Below are positions 34,513-43,882 of a stretch of 64,000 nt of DNA, in pieces. The first letter of the stretch is position 1. Each line of letters starts with the position of its first letter. Origin of the DNA: NORP181 sp047623555. GTDB lineage: Bacteria > Pseudomonadota > Alphaproteobacteria > Rhodobacterales > Rhodobacteraceae. The notes under the pieces are model-generated. The model saw nothing but the letters and a program-made list of their open reading frames with translations, ran no database searches and was not told where the DNA came from. Made by a program: the position numbers and the translations under genes. The stretch is from contig JBLHMP010000008.1 in the NCBI GenBank assembly GCA_047623555.1, forward strand, positions 4,595-68,594, given 5' to 3'.

Positions 34513-36333
34513 ATGTTCAAACTTCCGTTCCCCGTGCGCGATGCAAATGCCAGCTCTGGCACTGACAACCTGGGAAACCTGCCCGAATGGGATCTGAGCG
34601 ATCTTTACACCGCCACCGACGCCCCGGAACTGAGCCGTGATCTGGACTGGCTCGAAACCGCCTGCGCCTCATTCGCCGCCGACTACGAAGGCAAGCTGGC
34701 CAATCTTGATGCCGACGGCCTGCTCAACTGCGTGTTGCGCAACGAAAAAATCAACTCCATCGCCGGGCGTATCATGTCGTTTGCCGGTCTGCGCTATTAC
34801 CAAATGACCACCAACGCGGACCGGGCAAAATTCATGTCCGACTGTCAGGAAAAGATCACCGATTACACCACCCCACTGGTGTTTTTCACGCTTGAACTGA
34901 ACAATATTGAAGACGACGTTCTGCTGGCGCATTTTGCCAACAACACCGATCTGGCCCGCTATAAACCGATCTTTGACCGCATTCGTGCAATGAAGCCCTA
35001 TCAACTCAGCGAAGAGCTGGAAAAGTTCCTGCATGATCTGGGCGTTGTCGGCGACGCATGGGAACGGATGTTTGACGAAACCATCGCCGGGCTGGAATTC
35101 AATGTCGATGGCGAGCCGCTGAACATCGAAGGCACCCTGAACCTGCTCACTGATCCGGACCGCGACACAAGAGAAACAGCAGCGCGCGAGCTGGCCGAAG
35201 TGCTTGGCGAAAACATCAAAACCTTTGCCCGGGTGCACAACACCCAAACCAAGGAAAAAGAGGTCATTGATCGCTGGCGCGGTATGGAGACCCCACAAAT
35301 GGGTCGCCACCTGTCCAATCAGGTCGAACCCGAAGTTGTCGAAGCCCTGCGCAGCGCCGTGGTCGCCGCCTATCCACAGCTAAGCCACCGCTATTACAAC
35401 CTAAAACGCAAATGGTTGGGCCTTGACGTGATGCAGGTCTGGGACCGCAATGCGCCGCTGCCAATGGAAGATCCCACCATCGTCAACTGGGATCAGGCCG
35501 AGAAAATGGTCATGGACGCCTATAACGCCTTTGACCCGCGCATGGGCGAGATCGCAGCGCCGTTTTTCTCCAAAGGCTGGATCGACGCCGCCGTCAAACC
35601 CGGCAAAGCGCCGGGCGCCTTTGCCCACCCAACGGTCACCGATGTACACCCCTACGTGATGCTAAATTACCTTGGCAAACCGCGGGACGTGATGACATTG
35701 GCACACGAATTGGGCCACGGTGTGCATCAGGTTCTGGCCGCGGGTCAGGGCGAGATGCTGTCCTCTACACCGCTAACCCTGGCCGAAACGGCATCAGTGT
35801 TTGGCGAAATGCTGACCTTCCGCAAAATGCTCGATTCTGCGACTGACCAAGCCACCCGCAAAATCCTGTTGGCCGGCAAAGTTGAGGACATGATCAACAC
35901 CGTCGTCCGCCAGATCGCGTTCTATGACTTTGAATGCAAACTGCACGACGCCCGCCGCGCCGGCGAACTCACTCCTGACGACATCAACGCGCTGTGGATG
36001 TCAGTACAAGGCGAAAGCCTTGGACCAGCGTTTGAATTCATGGATGGCTATGAAACCTTCTGGGCCTACATCCCGCATTTCGTGCATTCGCCGTTTTATG
36101 TCTACGCCTACGCCTTTGGCGACGGCCTCGTTAACGCGCTCTATTCGGTCTATGCCGACGGCGACGAAGGCTTTGAAGACAAGTACTTCGATATGCTCAA
36201 GGCCGGTGGGTCCAAACACCACACCGAACTGCTCGCCCCCTTTGGCCTTGACGCCACCGACCCTAAATTCTGGGACAAAGGCCTATCGATGATTTCCGGC
36301 TTTATTGATGAATTGGAAGCGATGGAGGAGTGA
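34513..36333 (+). CDS. pepF: Oligoendopeptidase F (M3 family)
   Basis: This 606-residue cytosolic zinc peptidase cleaves short peptides. The zinc motif TLAHELGHGVHQVLA (HExGH, near residue 397) is followed by ETASVFGEMLTFRK, which supplies the third ligand Glu. The M3B clan architecture, with long helices before the site and FHSP-like HFVHSPFYVYAYAFGD after it, is complete. The stop overlaps the start of the HNH nuclease pseudogene by four bases (GTGA), although that neighbour looks foreign. Confidence 0.92.
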   Translation: MFKLPFPVRDANASSGTDNLGNLPEWDLSDLYTATDAPELSRDLDWLETACASFAADYEGKLANLDADGLLNCVLRNEKINSIAGRIMSFAGLRYYQMTTNADRAKFMSDCQEKITDYTTPLVFFTLELNNIEDDVLLAHFANNTDLARYKPIFDRIRAMKPYQLSEELEKFLHDLGVVGDAWERMFDETIAGLEFNVDGEPLNIEGTLNLLTDPDRDTRETAARELAEVLGENIKTFARVHNTQTKEKEVIDRWRGMETPQMGRHLSNQVEPEVVEALRSAVVAAYPQLSHRYYNLKRKWLGLDVMQVWDRNAPLPMEDPTIVNWDQAEKMVMDAYNAFDPRMGEIAAPFFSKGWIDAAVKPGKAPGAFAHPTVTDVHPYVMLNYLGKPRDVMTLAHELGHGVHQVLAAGQGEMLSSTPLTLAETASVFGEMLTFRKMLDSATDQATRKILLAGKVEDMINTVVRQIAFYDFECKLHDARRAGELTPDDINALWMSVQGESLGPAFEFMDGYETFWAYIPHFVHSPFYVYAYAFGDGLVNALYSVYADGDEGFEDKYFDMLKAGGSKHHTELLAPFGLDATDPKFWDKGLSMISGFIDELEAMEE

Positions 36334-37198
36334 ACATTTCCGAGGTGGAGCTGCGGCGAGCCCATGACGCAGCTCTTTCATATCGCAATTTCAATTCGAC
36401 GCGCGCAGCTCGTCAACTGCGCTCGTCGGATTTCTTTGTAACGTATGACAGAATCCATTTCAGCCCGGCCAATCGGTGCTTGTCATTCCTAAAGGGAATT
36501 GGCTTCGACCAGCCCGCTGAATCTGGGCGCGAAGAAACTCGCCGAATCAGCGCTATGGATAAAGCAGGTATGATCCGAGTTCTTTTAGGTAACTCCCTTT
36601 TTCAGCAATTAATTGACGACTTAACTGAAGATTGCCTGAGCCTTATTGGCAATAAGGGCCTTGACCACCGACAGGGATCAGACGCCAGCAAAGGCAAGGA
36701 AATTTGGGTTCCCGGCCCGACGCCTCAGGAAATCCAAGTGGCCTTTGTTCACTACGATAACGAAGGTACTCCACCACACTTTAAGCTAGACACACTTGGG
36801 TTCGATTGTATCGAGTGGTCTGAAACCGAACTCCCTCCTCCCCCTGAAACGGCAACCGACCTATATGAAGGGGTTGAGAAGCAGGCGACAAGAACTGTTC
36901 GAGAACGCAACCCTATCGCCCGCAAACTATGCATCATCCACTACCTCGCTCAGAACAATGGGCGGCTGAAATGCATAGCCTGCGAACTGGATTTCGCCGA
37001 GACCTACGGGCCACATGGCGAGGGGTTCATCCACGTTCACCATCTCGACACCCCATGGCCGAAGCAGATGGCCCACGTGAGATCAACCCACAGCTTGATC
37101 TGGTGCCAGTCTGCCAGAACTGCCATGCTATGATTCATCGCAGGCAGCCCTATCTGACAATCGCAGAACTCGTCGCTTTACTTGAGACTCAAAACTGA
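36330..37198 (+). pseudogene. HNH endonuclease, broken by a one-base frameshift
   Basis: The first frame (36330-37133, GTG start) encodes a long N-terminal region and the beginning of an HNH domain: ERNPIARKLCIIHYLAQNNG, CIACELDFAETYG and GFIHVHHLD. At the C-run 37051-37054 the reading continues correctly only in another frame, giving PMAEADGPREINPQLDLVPV then CQNCHAMIHR, the rest of the HNH site, and ending at 37198. One extra C would restore a single protein of about 289 residues. Such nucleases occur in restriction or phage-defence roles; the N-terminal 190 residues are not recognised. A sequencing error in the short C-run cannot be excluded. Confidence 0.75.
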
Positions 37199-37270
37199 AC
37201 GCTAGGTCAGGTCTTGCGCCAAACCGTCGGGCCACTACCCTGCCCCCAAACTTCAAACAGAGGGGCAAAC

Positions 37271-38449
37271 ATGCGCATATTCGGAGAATGGCTGGGACGT
37301 GGCCTAATCTTGGCTGTCATAGTTGGCGCCGTCGGCTTTTTCGGGTTCCTGCCCGCCTATGTCGAGGACACCAGCAACAATGTCATCGACCACGAACCAT
37401 GGCCCGTTTCCGCCGAGGCTCAGACACTGCATGACGACATGATCGTCGGCGACTGGCACGCCGACAGCCTGCTGTGGTCGCGTGATCTGACCAAACGCGG
37501 CAGCCGCGGTCAGGTCGACATTCCGCGCCTGATCCAAGGCGGATCGGCCCTGCAAATGTTCACCGCCGTCACCAAAAGCCCAGCAGGCCTGAACTACGAG
37601 GAAAACTCGGCCCAAGCGTTTGATAACATCACCCTGCTGGCCTTTGCCCAGATGTGGCCCCCCCGTACCTGGAACAGCCTGCTGGAACGCGCCTTATATC
37701 AGGCGCAAAAGCTGCATGATTTTGAAATGGCCGACCCCGAGCATTTCAAAATCATCCTCAGCCACGCCGACCTCGATGAGGTCCTTGCCGCGCGCGCCAC
37801 AGGCCGTGATATCGTTGGCGGGCTGCTTGGCATCGAAGGCGCCCACCCTCTTGAGGGTGATTTGGCCAATCTCGACAAGATCGAGGCCGCGGGCTACCGG
37901 ATGATTGCGCTGCAACATTTCTTTGATAACAAACTGGGCGGCTCACTGCATGGTCAGGCCAACAATGGTCTGACAGATTTTGGCCGATCGGTCGTGGCCG
38001 AAGTTGCCAAACGCAATCTGGTGCTGGACGTGGCGCATTCGAGCCCACAAGTGGCCTGGGACGTGTTGGAAATGACCGACATTCCGATCGTTGTCAGCCA
38101 CACTGGCATTCACAGCTACTGCGATGCCAAACGCAATTTCCCCGACGATCTGATGCAGGCAATTGCCGCGACCGGTGGCGTGATCGCCATGGGCTATTGG
38201 GCCGAAGTCAGCTGCGACAACTTTACCCCCGACGGCATCGCCGAAATGATAGTGGCCGCCATCGCAACCGTTGGCGAAGACCACGTTTCGCTGGGCTCAG
38301 ATTATGACGGATCGGTGGAAACCCCGTTTGATACCTCGGAATTGCCGGCCCTGACCCACGCCTTACTAGCCATCGGCGTGAGCGAGGCCCAAATCCGCAA
38401 AGTCATGGGTGAAAACATGGTTCGCGTTTTGCGGGATCGGCTACAGTAA
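37271..38449 (+). CDS. Membrane dipeptidase (peptidase M19)
   Basis: This dipeptidase of about 392 residues has an N-terminal signal anchor (about 9-30, LILAVIVGAVGFFGFLPAYV). Zinc ligands of the renal dipeptidase family follow: VGDWHADSLLW, GIEGAHPLEGD, LDVAHSSPQV, VVSHTGIHSYC and GSDYDGSVETP. ATG 37271 has AGAGGGG upstream; the frame is open 19 codons further but without a signal sequence. It should cleave dipeptides at the periplasmic face. Confidence 0.88.
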   Translation: MRIFGEWLGRGLILAVIVGAVGFFGFLPAYVEDTSNNVIDHEPWPVSAEAQTLHDDMIVGDWHADSLLWSRDLTKRGSRGQVDIPRLIQGGSALQMFTAVTKSPAGLNYEENSAQAFDNITLLAFAQMWPPRTWNSLLERALYQAQKLHDFEMADPEHFKIILSHADLDEVLAARATGRDIVGGLLGIEGAHPLEGDLANLDKIEAAGYRMIALQHFFDNKLGGSLHGQANNGLTDFGRSVVAEVAKRNLVLDVAHSSPQVAWDVLEMTDIPIVVSHTGIHSYCDAKRNFPDDLMQAIAATGGVIAMGYWAEVSCDNFTPDGIAEMIVAAIATVGEDHVSLGSDYDGSVETPFDTSELPALTHALLAIGVSEAQIRKVMGENMVRVLRDRLQ

Positions 38450-38544
38450 CCGCAATTACTGCGCTATCAGGCGGTGGCCACGACCGCTATTTTCCAAAGG
38501 AAAATGGCGGGAAATATCGTGATGGGCCTTTGGCCCGTCTCCTT

Positions 38545-38579
38545 AAAAAACCCCCGCCTGCGGTACAGACGAGGGTTTT
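38545..38579 (-). terminator. Rho-independent terminator of rpoH
   Basis: On the plus strand AAAACCCCCGCCTG (38547-38560) pairs fully (some G-T) with CAGACGAGGGTTTT (38566-38579) around a 5-base loop. In the minus-strand sense six T follow the stem. It lies about 26 bases after the rpoH stop. Confidence 0.85.
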
Positions 38580-38604
38580 AGATTTGTTAATTGGTGCAAT
38601 CGGA

Positions 38605-39501
38605 TCAGGCGTTCGCCAACATGCCTTTGTCCTGCGCCAATTCGCGCATTTTCTTTTGCAGCTTTTCAAAGGCGCGCACTTCGATCTGGCGAATGCGTTC
38701 ACGGCTGACACTATATTGACCGCTCAACGTTTCCAAAGTCACCGTCCTTTCCGACAACCGTCGTTGGGTCAGAATGTCCTTTTCACGGTCATTCAGCACC
38801 TCAAGCGATTGCGTCAGCAACTCGCGCCGCGCCTCAAGCTCGTCTCGGGCCTCGTAGTCTCCGGCCTGATCAGCATCTTCATCCTCAAGCCAATCCTGCC
38901 ATTGCATGGTGCCTTCGCCCTCCGACCCCACGGTCGCATTCAGCGATGCATCGCCGCCCGACATGCGTCGGTTCATGCTGATCACTTCGGCTTCGGTCAC
39001 GCCCAGATCGGTGGCAATGCGTTTGACGTTCTCGGGACGCAAATCACCATCTTCCAACGCGCCAATCTTCTTTTTGGCTTTGCGCAGGTTAAAGAACAGC
39101 TTCTTTTGCGCTGACGTTGTGCCCAGTTTTACCAGCGACCAGCTGCGCAGGACATATTCCTGAATACTGGCGCGAATCCACCACATGGCATAGGTCGCCA
39201 GACGAAAACCCTTTTCCGGGTCAAAGCGTTTGACCGCCTGCATCAGGCCGACATTAGCCTCAGAAATAACCTCGGCCTGGGGCAAGCCATAGCCGCGATA
39301 GCCCATGGCGATCTTAGCCGCCAAGCGCAGGTGCGAGGTCACCATTTTATGCGCAGCACCTGAGTCTTCTTCTTCGACCCAGCGTTTTGCCAACATGTAT
39401 TCTTCTTCCGGCTCCAACAGTGGGAATTTGCGGATTTCCTGCATATAGCGGTTTAGTCCGCCTTCAGGTGTTGGTGCCGGTAGGTTTGCATAATTTGCCA
39501 T
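38605..39501 (-). CDS. rpoH: RNA polymerase sigma-32 factor RpoH
   Basis: This heat-shock sigma factor of about 298 residues has region 2 with MVTSHLRLAAKIAMGYRGYG, the core-binding FDPEKGFRLATYAMWWI and the RpoH-specific QKKLFFNLRKAKKKI. Region 4 ends with LSGQYSVSRERIRQIEVRAF. Alphaproteobacteria often have two RpoH proteins; which one this is cannot be told. ATG 39501 follows GGGAAGGG. It is followed by a strong terminator and has its own promoter candidate upstream. Confidence 0.93.
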   Translation of the reverse strand: MANYANLPAPTPEGGLNRYMQEIRKFPLLEPEEEYMLAKRWVEEEDSGAAHKMVTSHLRLAAKIAMGYRGYGLPQAEVISEANVGLMQAVKRFDPEKGFRLATYAMWWIRASIQEYVLRSWSLVKLGTTSAQKKLFFNLRKAKKKIGALEDGDLRPENVKRIATDLGVTEAEVISMNRRMSGGDASLNATVGSEGEGTMQWQDWLEDEDADQAGDYEARDELEARRELLTQSLEVLNDREKDILTQRRLSERTVTLETLSGQYSVSRERIRQIEVRAFEKLQKKMRELAQDKGMLANA

Positions 39502-39536
39502 TTGTCTGTCCCTTCCCAATGTTTAGGGTGTTAACA

Positions 39537-39567
39537 TCTATATGGTATTCCTATTTGACCCTTTCAA
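39537..39567 (-). promoter_or_regulatory. Candidate promoter of rpoH
   Basis: Read on the minus strand, CTTGAAA is followed after about 17-19 bases by CATATAGAT, about 40-65 bases before the start codon. This resembles a sigma-70 promoter with a TATAGA -10 box. It does not fit the alphaproteobacterial RpoH consensus spacing well. Confidence 0.35.
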
Positions 39568-39632
39568 GGCCGCCCCTAGCAAATGTAGATTAAAAAGTGG
39601 TTTACACTGTACCCGATAACGGTGTTCACAGC

Positions 39633-40046
39633 CTAGTTTTTTGGCGCACCGTTTGGCCGGCTTAGGATATATAGCGCAGCACCGCCCAGGCATATCGCCT
39701 GAATGCCCAATATCAGCGGCTTTAAACCCAGCGCCAGACTTAGGCCAAACGCCAACACCATAGCACAACAGGCAATCGCTTTATAGCGCGGCGCGATGGC
39801 GCCTGTTGCCTCCCAGTCGCGGATCAGGGCGCCGAATATGCGGTGAGTCAGCAGCCAATTGCGCAGCCTTGGCGAACTTTTGCTGAAACAAAACGCCGCC
39901 AGAATAACAAAAGGCGTGGTCGGCAACACCGGCAGAACCACCCCAATAACACCCGCGCCCAGCGCCAACAGGCCAAACCCGGTCCACATCGCCCGGGCGA
40001 TTTTGCTATTCGCATGTTTCGGGTCTGGCTGTACCGGTTGGGTCAT
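39633..40046 (-). CDS. DUF454 (YbaN-like) inner-membrane protein
   Basis: This small membrane protein of about 137 residues has hydrophobic helices near 17-40 (GLLALGAGVIGVVLPVLPTT, the DUF454 signature, followed by FVILAAFCFSKSSPR), about 88-107 and 108-125. The function of the family is unknown. ATG 40046 gives the usual length; upstream codons are Trp/Cys-rich and unlikely to be coding. It lies between rpoH and a LysR gene, all on the minus strand. Confidence 0.82.
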   Translation of the reverse strand: MTQPVQPDPKHANSKIARAMWTGFGLLALGAGVIGVVLPVLPTTPFVILAAFCFSKSSPRLRNWLLTHRIFGALIRDWEATGAIAPRYKAIACCAMVLAFGLSLALGLKPLILGIQAICLGGAALYILSRPNGAPKN

Positions 40047-40107
40047 ACCGCAATCTGTGGTGAATCGCGGGGTCCATTGCAAGGGCCAACAGACATAGCG
40101 CCTGCCG

Positions 40108-41025
40108 TTAGGCTGTATCCAGCGCCGACAGGCTATCTGACACCCGCTCATCCAGCCAATTTACAAAGTCCTGTTTCACCGGATCGATCGCGCCTTTGAT
40201 CGCTACGAAATACCCTTCTCGGGCCTGAATGTCAGGCAGCGGCAACGATACGAGCCTTTGCGCCAGCAGACTTGGCCCAGCGATCAACCCACTGGTCAGC
40301 GCAATTCCGGCGCCGTTGACCGCCATGTCGACGGCCAGACCATGGGTGTCGACAAAATACTGCGGTTCCGGGCAATTCTGTTGGCCAAGGACCTTCATCA
40401 CCTTGGTCCATGAATCCGAAATGCCCACCGGCTGGATCAGCGGCAGGTTCTTTAGGTTTTGCCAGTCGTCAGGTTGCACACCCTGCACCACCCCCGGGGC
40501 TGCCACCGCCACCATCCGGTTGTTGCCCAGCTGACGCGCGCCGCCACCTGCGACCTCGGCCAGACCAAAGCGGATTTCAACGTCAGCATTTGAGGCCACG
40601 AAATCATCTGGCCAGACGGTGGTGACCAACCGCACACGCACCCCGGGAAACCGACGGCTGAAATCCGGCAATCCGGGCGCAAGGAACCACTGTGCAAAGC
40701 TGACACTGGTGGCGATGGTTAAAATATCGCCTTCTGCCGCAGGTTCAAACGCATCCGTGGCAATACGCAATCGCACCATCGCCGCCGCCACATCCGGCAC
40801 CAGATGCCGCCCGGCATCGGTTAGCGCCAGCCCACGTGGTTTGCGCAAAAACAACGGCGCGCCCAACCGGGTTTCTAACGCGCGAATGTGCTGGCTGACG
40901 GCGGATTGGGTCAGGCCCAGTTCTTCGGCGGCAGCGGTGAAATTCAGGTGCCGCGCTGCGGCATCAAAGGCGCGGAACCAGGTGAGAGGAGGAAGAGATT
41001 TTGCCATCACGTCTGTAGACCCCAT
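40108..41025 (-). CDS. LysR-family regulator (GcvA-like)
   Basis: This protein of about 305 residues has an N-terminal winged HTH (LTWFRAFDAAARHLNFTAAA, ELGLTQSAVSQHIRALETRL) and a type 2 periplasmic-binding effector domain. The opening PLTWFRAFDAAARHLNF is typical of the GcvA branch. Starts at 41025 or 41007 are both possible. It is divergent from the alpha/beta hydrolase gene, 100 bases away, and so is the natural regulator of the flavin-monooxygenase operon at 41126-45355. The effector is unknown. Confidence 0.85.
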   Translation of the reverse strand: MGSTDVMAKSLPPLTWFRAFDAAARHLNFTAAAEELGLTQSAVSQHIRALETRLGAPLFLRKPRGLALTDAGRHLVPDVAAAMVRLRIATDAFEPAAEGDILTIATSVSFAQWFLAPGLPDFSRRFPGVRVRLVTTVWPDDFVASNADVEIRFGLAEVAGGGARQLGNNRMVAVAAPGVVQGVQPDDWQNLKNLPLIQPVGISDSWTKVMKVLGQQNCPEPQYFVDTHGLAVDMAVNGAGIALTSGLIAGPSLLAQRLVSLPLPDIQAREGYFVAIKGAIDPVKQDFVNWLDERVSDSLSALDTA

Positions 41026-41125
41026 TAACGTTTCTAATGGCAATGGCCAAATTAGTTTTGTTTGTGCCAAGCCGCGACCAAAGGCACATATAGCGCAGAC
41101 CTTTGTCCCCTTGTGAAAGCAGCTT

Positions 41126-41920
41126 ATGACATCTGCCCGCCTGCCCCGTTCTGATTTTACCGGTGATCTGGCGGGCTATACCGGTGGGCGCGGCCCGGAT
41201 CTGTTGTTGATCCACGGCGTTGGTCTGCGCGCCGAGGCCTGGGGCGCAATGCTGCCCCTGCTTGAGCAGCATTTCACTATTTTTGCGCTGGATATGCCCG
41301 GCCATGGTGGCAGTGCACCAATCCACAAACCAGAGCTGCGGGCCTATAGAAACCGCTTTGCCGCATTCCTTGCCAGCCGGCCCGGCCCGATCTGTGTGGC
41401 GGGCCATTCGATGGGCGCAATGATCGCGATTGATCTGGTGGGCCCTTCCCCCGAGAAAATCAAAGCTGTGGCGGCGCTAAACGCCATCTATCAACGCTCT
41501 GCCGCTGCGGCATCGGCAGTTCAGGCCCGCGCCGCCGCCCTTTCCCGCACCACGGCACCCGATCCCAGTGCCACGCTAACGCGATGGTTTGGTGCAAATC
41601 CAACCGGTAATACGGCCCGCGCCGCCAAAGAGTGCCGCAAATGGTTAACTGCCTGTGACCCGGCAGGATACGCCGATGCCTACACGGTCTTTGCCCATGG
41701 GGCACCAAGCCTACGGCCGCTGCCCTGCCCGGCTATGTTCCTGACGGGTGAACATGACCCCAATTCAACCCCCACCATGAGCCGCGACATGGCCAACCTG
41801 TGTCCCAATGGACAGGCCATTGTAGTGAAAGACGCGGCCCATATGGCCCCCGTGACCCATGCTGATATGATAGCCCAAGATTTAATCCGGTTTTTCAATT
41901 CCAAAGGGCCCTCAGCATGA
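41126..41920 (+). CDS. Alpha/beta hydrolase of the flavin-monooxygenase operon
   Basis: This 264-residue serine hydrolase has the early HGVGLRAEAWGAML oxyanion region, the nucleophile elbow VAGHSMGAMIAIDL (Ser near residue 96), Asp in LTGEHDPNSTP and His in VKDAAHMAPVTH. It leads a probable four-gene operon and overlaps the flavin reductase gene by four bases (ATGA). It may hydrolyse the monooxygenase product, by analogy to ring-cleavage or ester pathways; this is inference. Confidence 0.82.
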   Translation: MTSARLPRSDFTGDLAGYTGGRGPDLLLIHGVGLRAEAWGAMLPLLEQHFTIFALDMPGHGGSAPIHKPELRAYRNRFAAFLASRPGPICVAGHSMGAMIAIDLVGPSPEKIKAVAALNAIYQRSAAAASAVQARAAALSRTTAPDPSATLTRWFGANPTGNTARAAKECRKWLTACDPAGYADAYTVFAHGAPSLRPLPCPAMFLTGEHDPNSTPTMSRDMANLCPNGQAIVVKDAAHMAPVTHADMIAQDLIRFFNSKGPSA

Positions 41921-42828
41921 CCTTACCCGACCCAAAATCCCTGCGCAGCGCCTTTAGCCGTTACATGACAGGCGTGACCGTGGTCACCGCACAGGCGCCC
42001 GACGGCACGCCCGTTGGGTTCACCGCCAACTCGTTTACCTCGGTCTCGCTTGATCCGCCGCTGTTGCTGGTCTGTCCGGGGCGGCATCTGTCATCCTATG
42101 ACGTGTTCAGCAGTACCAAGCATTTTTCCGTCAACATACTGGCCGAGGGTCAGGAATCTATTTCCAACATATTCGCCTCAGGCAGCGATGATCGTTTTGG
42201 TCAAACCGACTGGACCGCCGACACCAACGGTTGCGCGCTCATTTCCGGGCGCACCGCCGGGTTTAGTTGCACGGTCACCCAACGGGTTGAGGCCGGAGAC
42301 CATATGGTGCTGCTCGGCAAGGTCACCGATTTTGACAGCTCTGAACGCCCCGGGCTTGGCTATTACAAAGGCGGCTATTTCAGCCTGAGCAAAGAGCGCC
42401 AGGCCGAAACCCCGGCAACTGCGGCGCGCCAATCGGTGGCCAGTGTTATTTTGCTACATCAGGGCAATGTTTTACTAACCCCTGAAGACCGCCTGCCCTC
42501 GGTGCAACTGGACGATCACACAGGTGCCCGCAGTGCCTTGTCGGTCTATCTGCAAAGCCTTGGATTGGCGGCGCATATGGGGCCGGTGTATTCGGTCTAT
42601 GACAGCCCAAACTCTGGCGTACACCATGTTGTGCTGCGCGCCCAGATCACCAGCCTGCCGGATAATTGTCCGCTCAAAAGCGTACCCATCACCTCGTTTG
42701 AGGACGGACCGGCCAAAACTGATATCCAATTCCTGATCCTGCGCCGCTTTGCGCAGGAACACCGCACCCAAAGCTTTGGCCTGTATTTTGGCGATGTAAA
42801 GCAGGGTGAAATCCACCAACTAGACTAA
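41917..42828 (+). CDS. Flavin reductase with extra C-terminal domain
   Basis: This 303-residue protein has an N-terminal flavin reductase domain (about 8-160; FSRYMTGVTVVTAQAPDGTP, GFTANSFTSVSLDPPLLLVC, FGQTDWT), which supplies reduced FMN to a partner monooxygenase. The C-terminal 135 residues (VILLHQGNVLLTPEDRLPSV onward) are not part of the usual reductase and have a Nudix-like look, without a convincing Nudix box. The gene overlaps the hydrolase gene by four bases and precedes the luciferase-like gene by nine, so the pair should form a two-component flavin monooxygenase. The added domain may bind substrate or a regulator. Confidence 0.82.
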   Translation: MTLPDPKSLRSAFSRYMTGVTVVTAQAPDGTPVGFTANSFTSVSLDPPLLLVCPGRHLSSYDVFSSTKHFSVNILAEGQESISNIFASGSDDRFGQTDWTADTNGCALISGRTAGFSCTVTQRVEAGDHMVLLGKVTDFDSSERPGLGYYKGGYFSLSKERQAETPATAARQSVASVILLHQGNVLLTPEDRLPSVQLDDHTGARSALSVYLQSLGLAAHMGPVYSVYDSPNSGVHHVVLRAQITSLPDNCPLKSVPITSFEDGPAKTDIQFLILRRFAQEHRTQSFGLYFGDVKQGEIHQLD

Positions 42829-42837
42829 GGATACGAC

Positions 42838-43872
42838 ATGGACTTTTCGCTTTTCACCCATATGGAGAGGGTCACGCCAGATCAGGATCATACCAGCCTG
42901 TACAGTGATTTTCTTAACCTCTGCACCATGGCAGATGAGGGCGGGATGCGGGCGATCTGGACCGGCGAGCATCACGGTATGGAGTTCACCATTTCGCCAA
43001 ACCCCTTCATCATCATTGCGGATGTCGCGCGCCATACCAAGCATGTCAAACTGGGCACCGGCACCATTGTGGCGCCGTTCTGGCACCCGATCCGACTGGC
43101 AGGCGAGGCCGCGATGACCGATCTGGTCACCGGTGGGCGGCTGGAACTGGGCATCGCGCGGGGGGCCTATTCGTACGAATACGAGCGGATGATGCCGGGA
43201 ATGGATGCCTGGGAGGCCGGGCAAAGAATGCGTGAAACCACGCCGCTGCTGGGCCAGCTCTGGGCCGGGGATTGCGCCCATGAGGGTGAATTTCACAGCT
43301 TTCCGTCAACCACATCGTCGCCCAAACCGCTGCAGGATGGCGGCCCGCCGATCTGGATTGCGGCGCGCGACCCCAACAGCCATGAATTTGCGGTGCAGAA
43401 TGGATTTAACGTGCAGGTCACCCCGCTTTGGCAGGGTGAAGATGAGATCACGACGCTGATGGAACGGTTCAATGCCGCCTGCGCTGGATTTGATGGCAAA
43501 CGGCCCAAGGTCATGTTGCTACACCATACCTATGTGGCGTCAGATGATGCCGATACCGAGGTTGCGGCGCAGGAACTCAGCCGGTTTTACAACTATTTTG
43601 GCGCCTGGTTTCAGAACAAACGGCCGGTCAAGCAAGGGTTGATCGAACAGCTAAGCGAGGTGGATATTGCCGACAATGCGCTGATGGCGGCGGATAATCT
43701 GCGCCGTGATCTGACCATTGGCACCGCGCAGCAGGTGATTGACCGGATCAAACGTTATGAGGACCTTGGGTATGACGAATTCTCGTTCTGGATCGACAGC
43801 GGCATGAGCAGCGCGCGCAAACAAGCCTCGCTGACGCGATTCATCGACGACGTAATGCCCGCCTTTGCCTGA
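42838..43872 (+). CDS. LLM-class (luciferase-like) flavin-dependent monooxygenase
   Basis: This 344-residue TIM-barrel monooxygenase has the bacterial luciferase pattern: MDFSLFTHMERVTP, IWTGEHHGMEFTISPNPF, VKLGTGTIVAPFWHPIRLAG and GGRLELGIARGAYSYEYERM. It uses reduced flavin from the partner reductase and oxygen to oxidise an unknown substrate. AAGGATAC precedes the ATG. It is the third gene of the operon; the aldehyde dehydrogenase next to it suggests that the reaction releases an aldehyde, as in oxidative C-N or C-S cleavage. The family is sure; the substrate is not. Confidence 0.87.
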   Translation: MDFSLFTHMERVTPDQDHTSLYSDFLNLCTMADEGGMRAIWTGEHHGMEFTISPNPFIIIADVARHTKHVKLGTGTIVAPFWHPIRLAGEAAMTDLVTGGRLELGIARGAYSYEYERMMPGMDAWEAGQRMRETTPLLGQLWAGDCAHEGEFHSFPSTTSSPKPLQDGGPPIWIAARDPNSHEFAVQNGFNVQVTPLWQGEDEITTLMERFNAACAGFDGKRPKVMLLHHTYVASDDADTEVAAQELSRFYNYFGAWFQNKRPVKQGLIEQLSEVDIADNALMAADNLRRDLTIGTAQQVIDRIKRYEDLGYDEFSFWIDSGMSSARKQASLTRFIDDVMPAFA

Positions 43873-43882
43873 GGATATTAAC

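Noticed and set aside
36330..37198. Programmed ribosomal frameshift in the HNH gene
   Set aside because: The shift site is a plain ACCCCA run without a recognised slippery heptamer or a stimulatory hairpin; a missing base or sequencing error is simpler.
39537..39567. RpoH-dependent (heat-shock) promoter for rpoH itself
   Set aside because: CTTG is present, but the -10 box and spacing do not fit the alphaproteobacterial RpoH consensus; a sigma-70 reading is at least as good.
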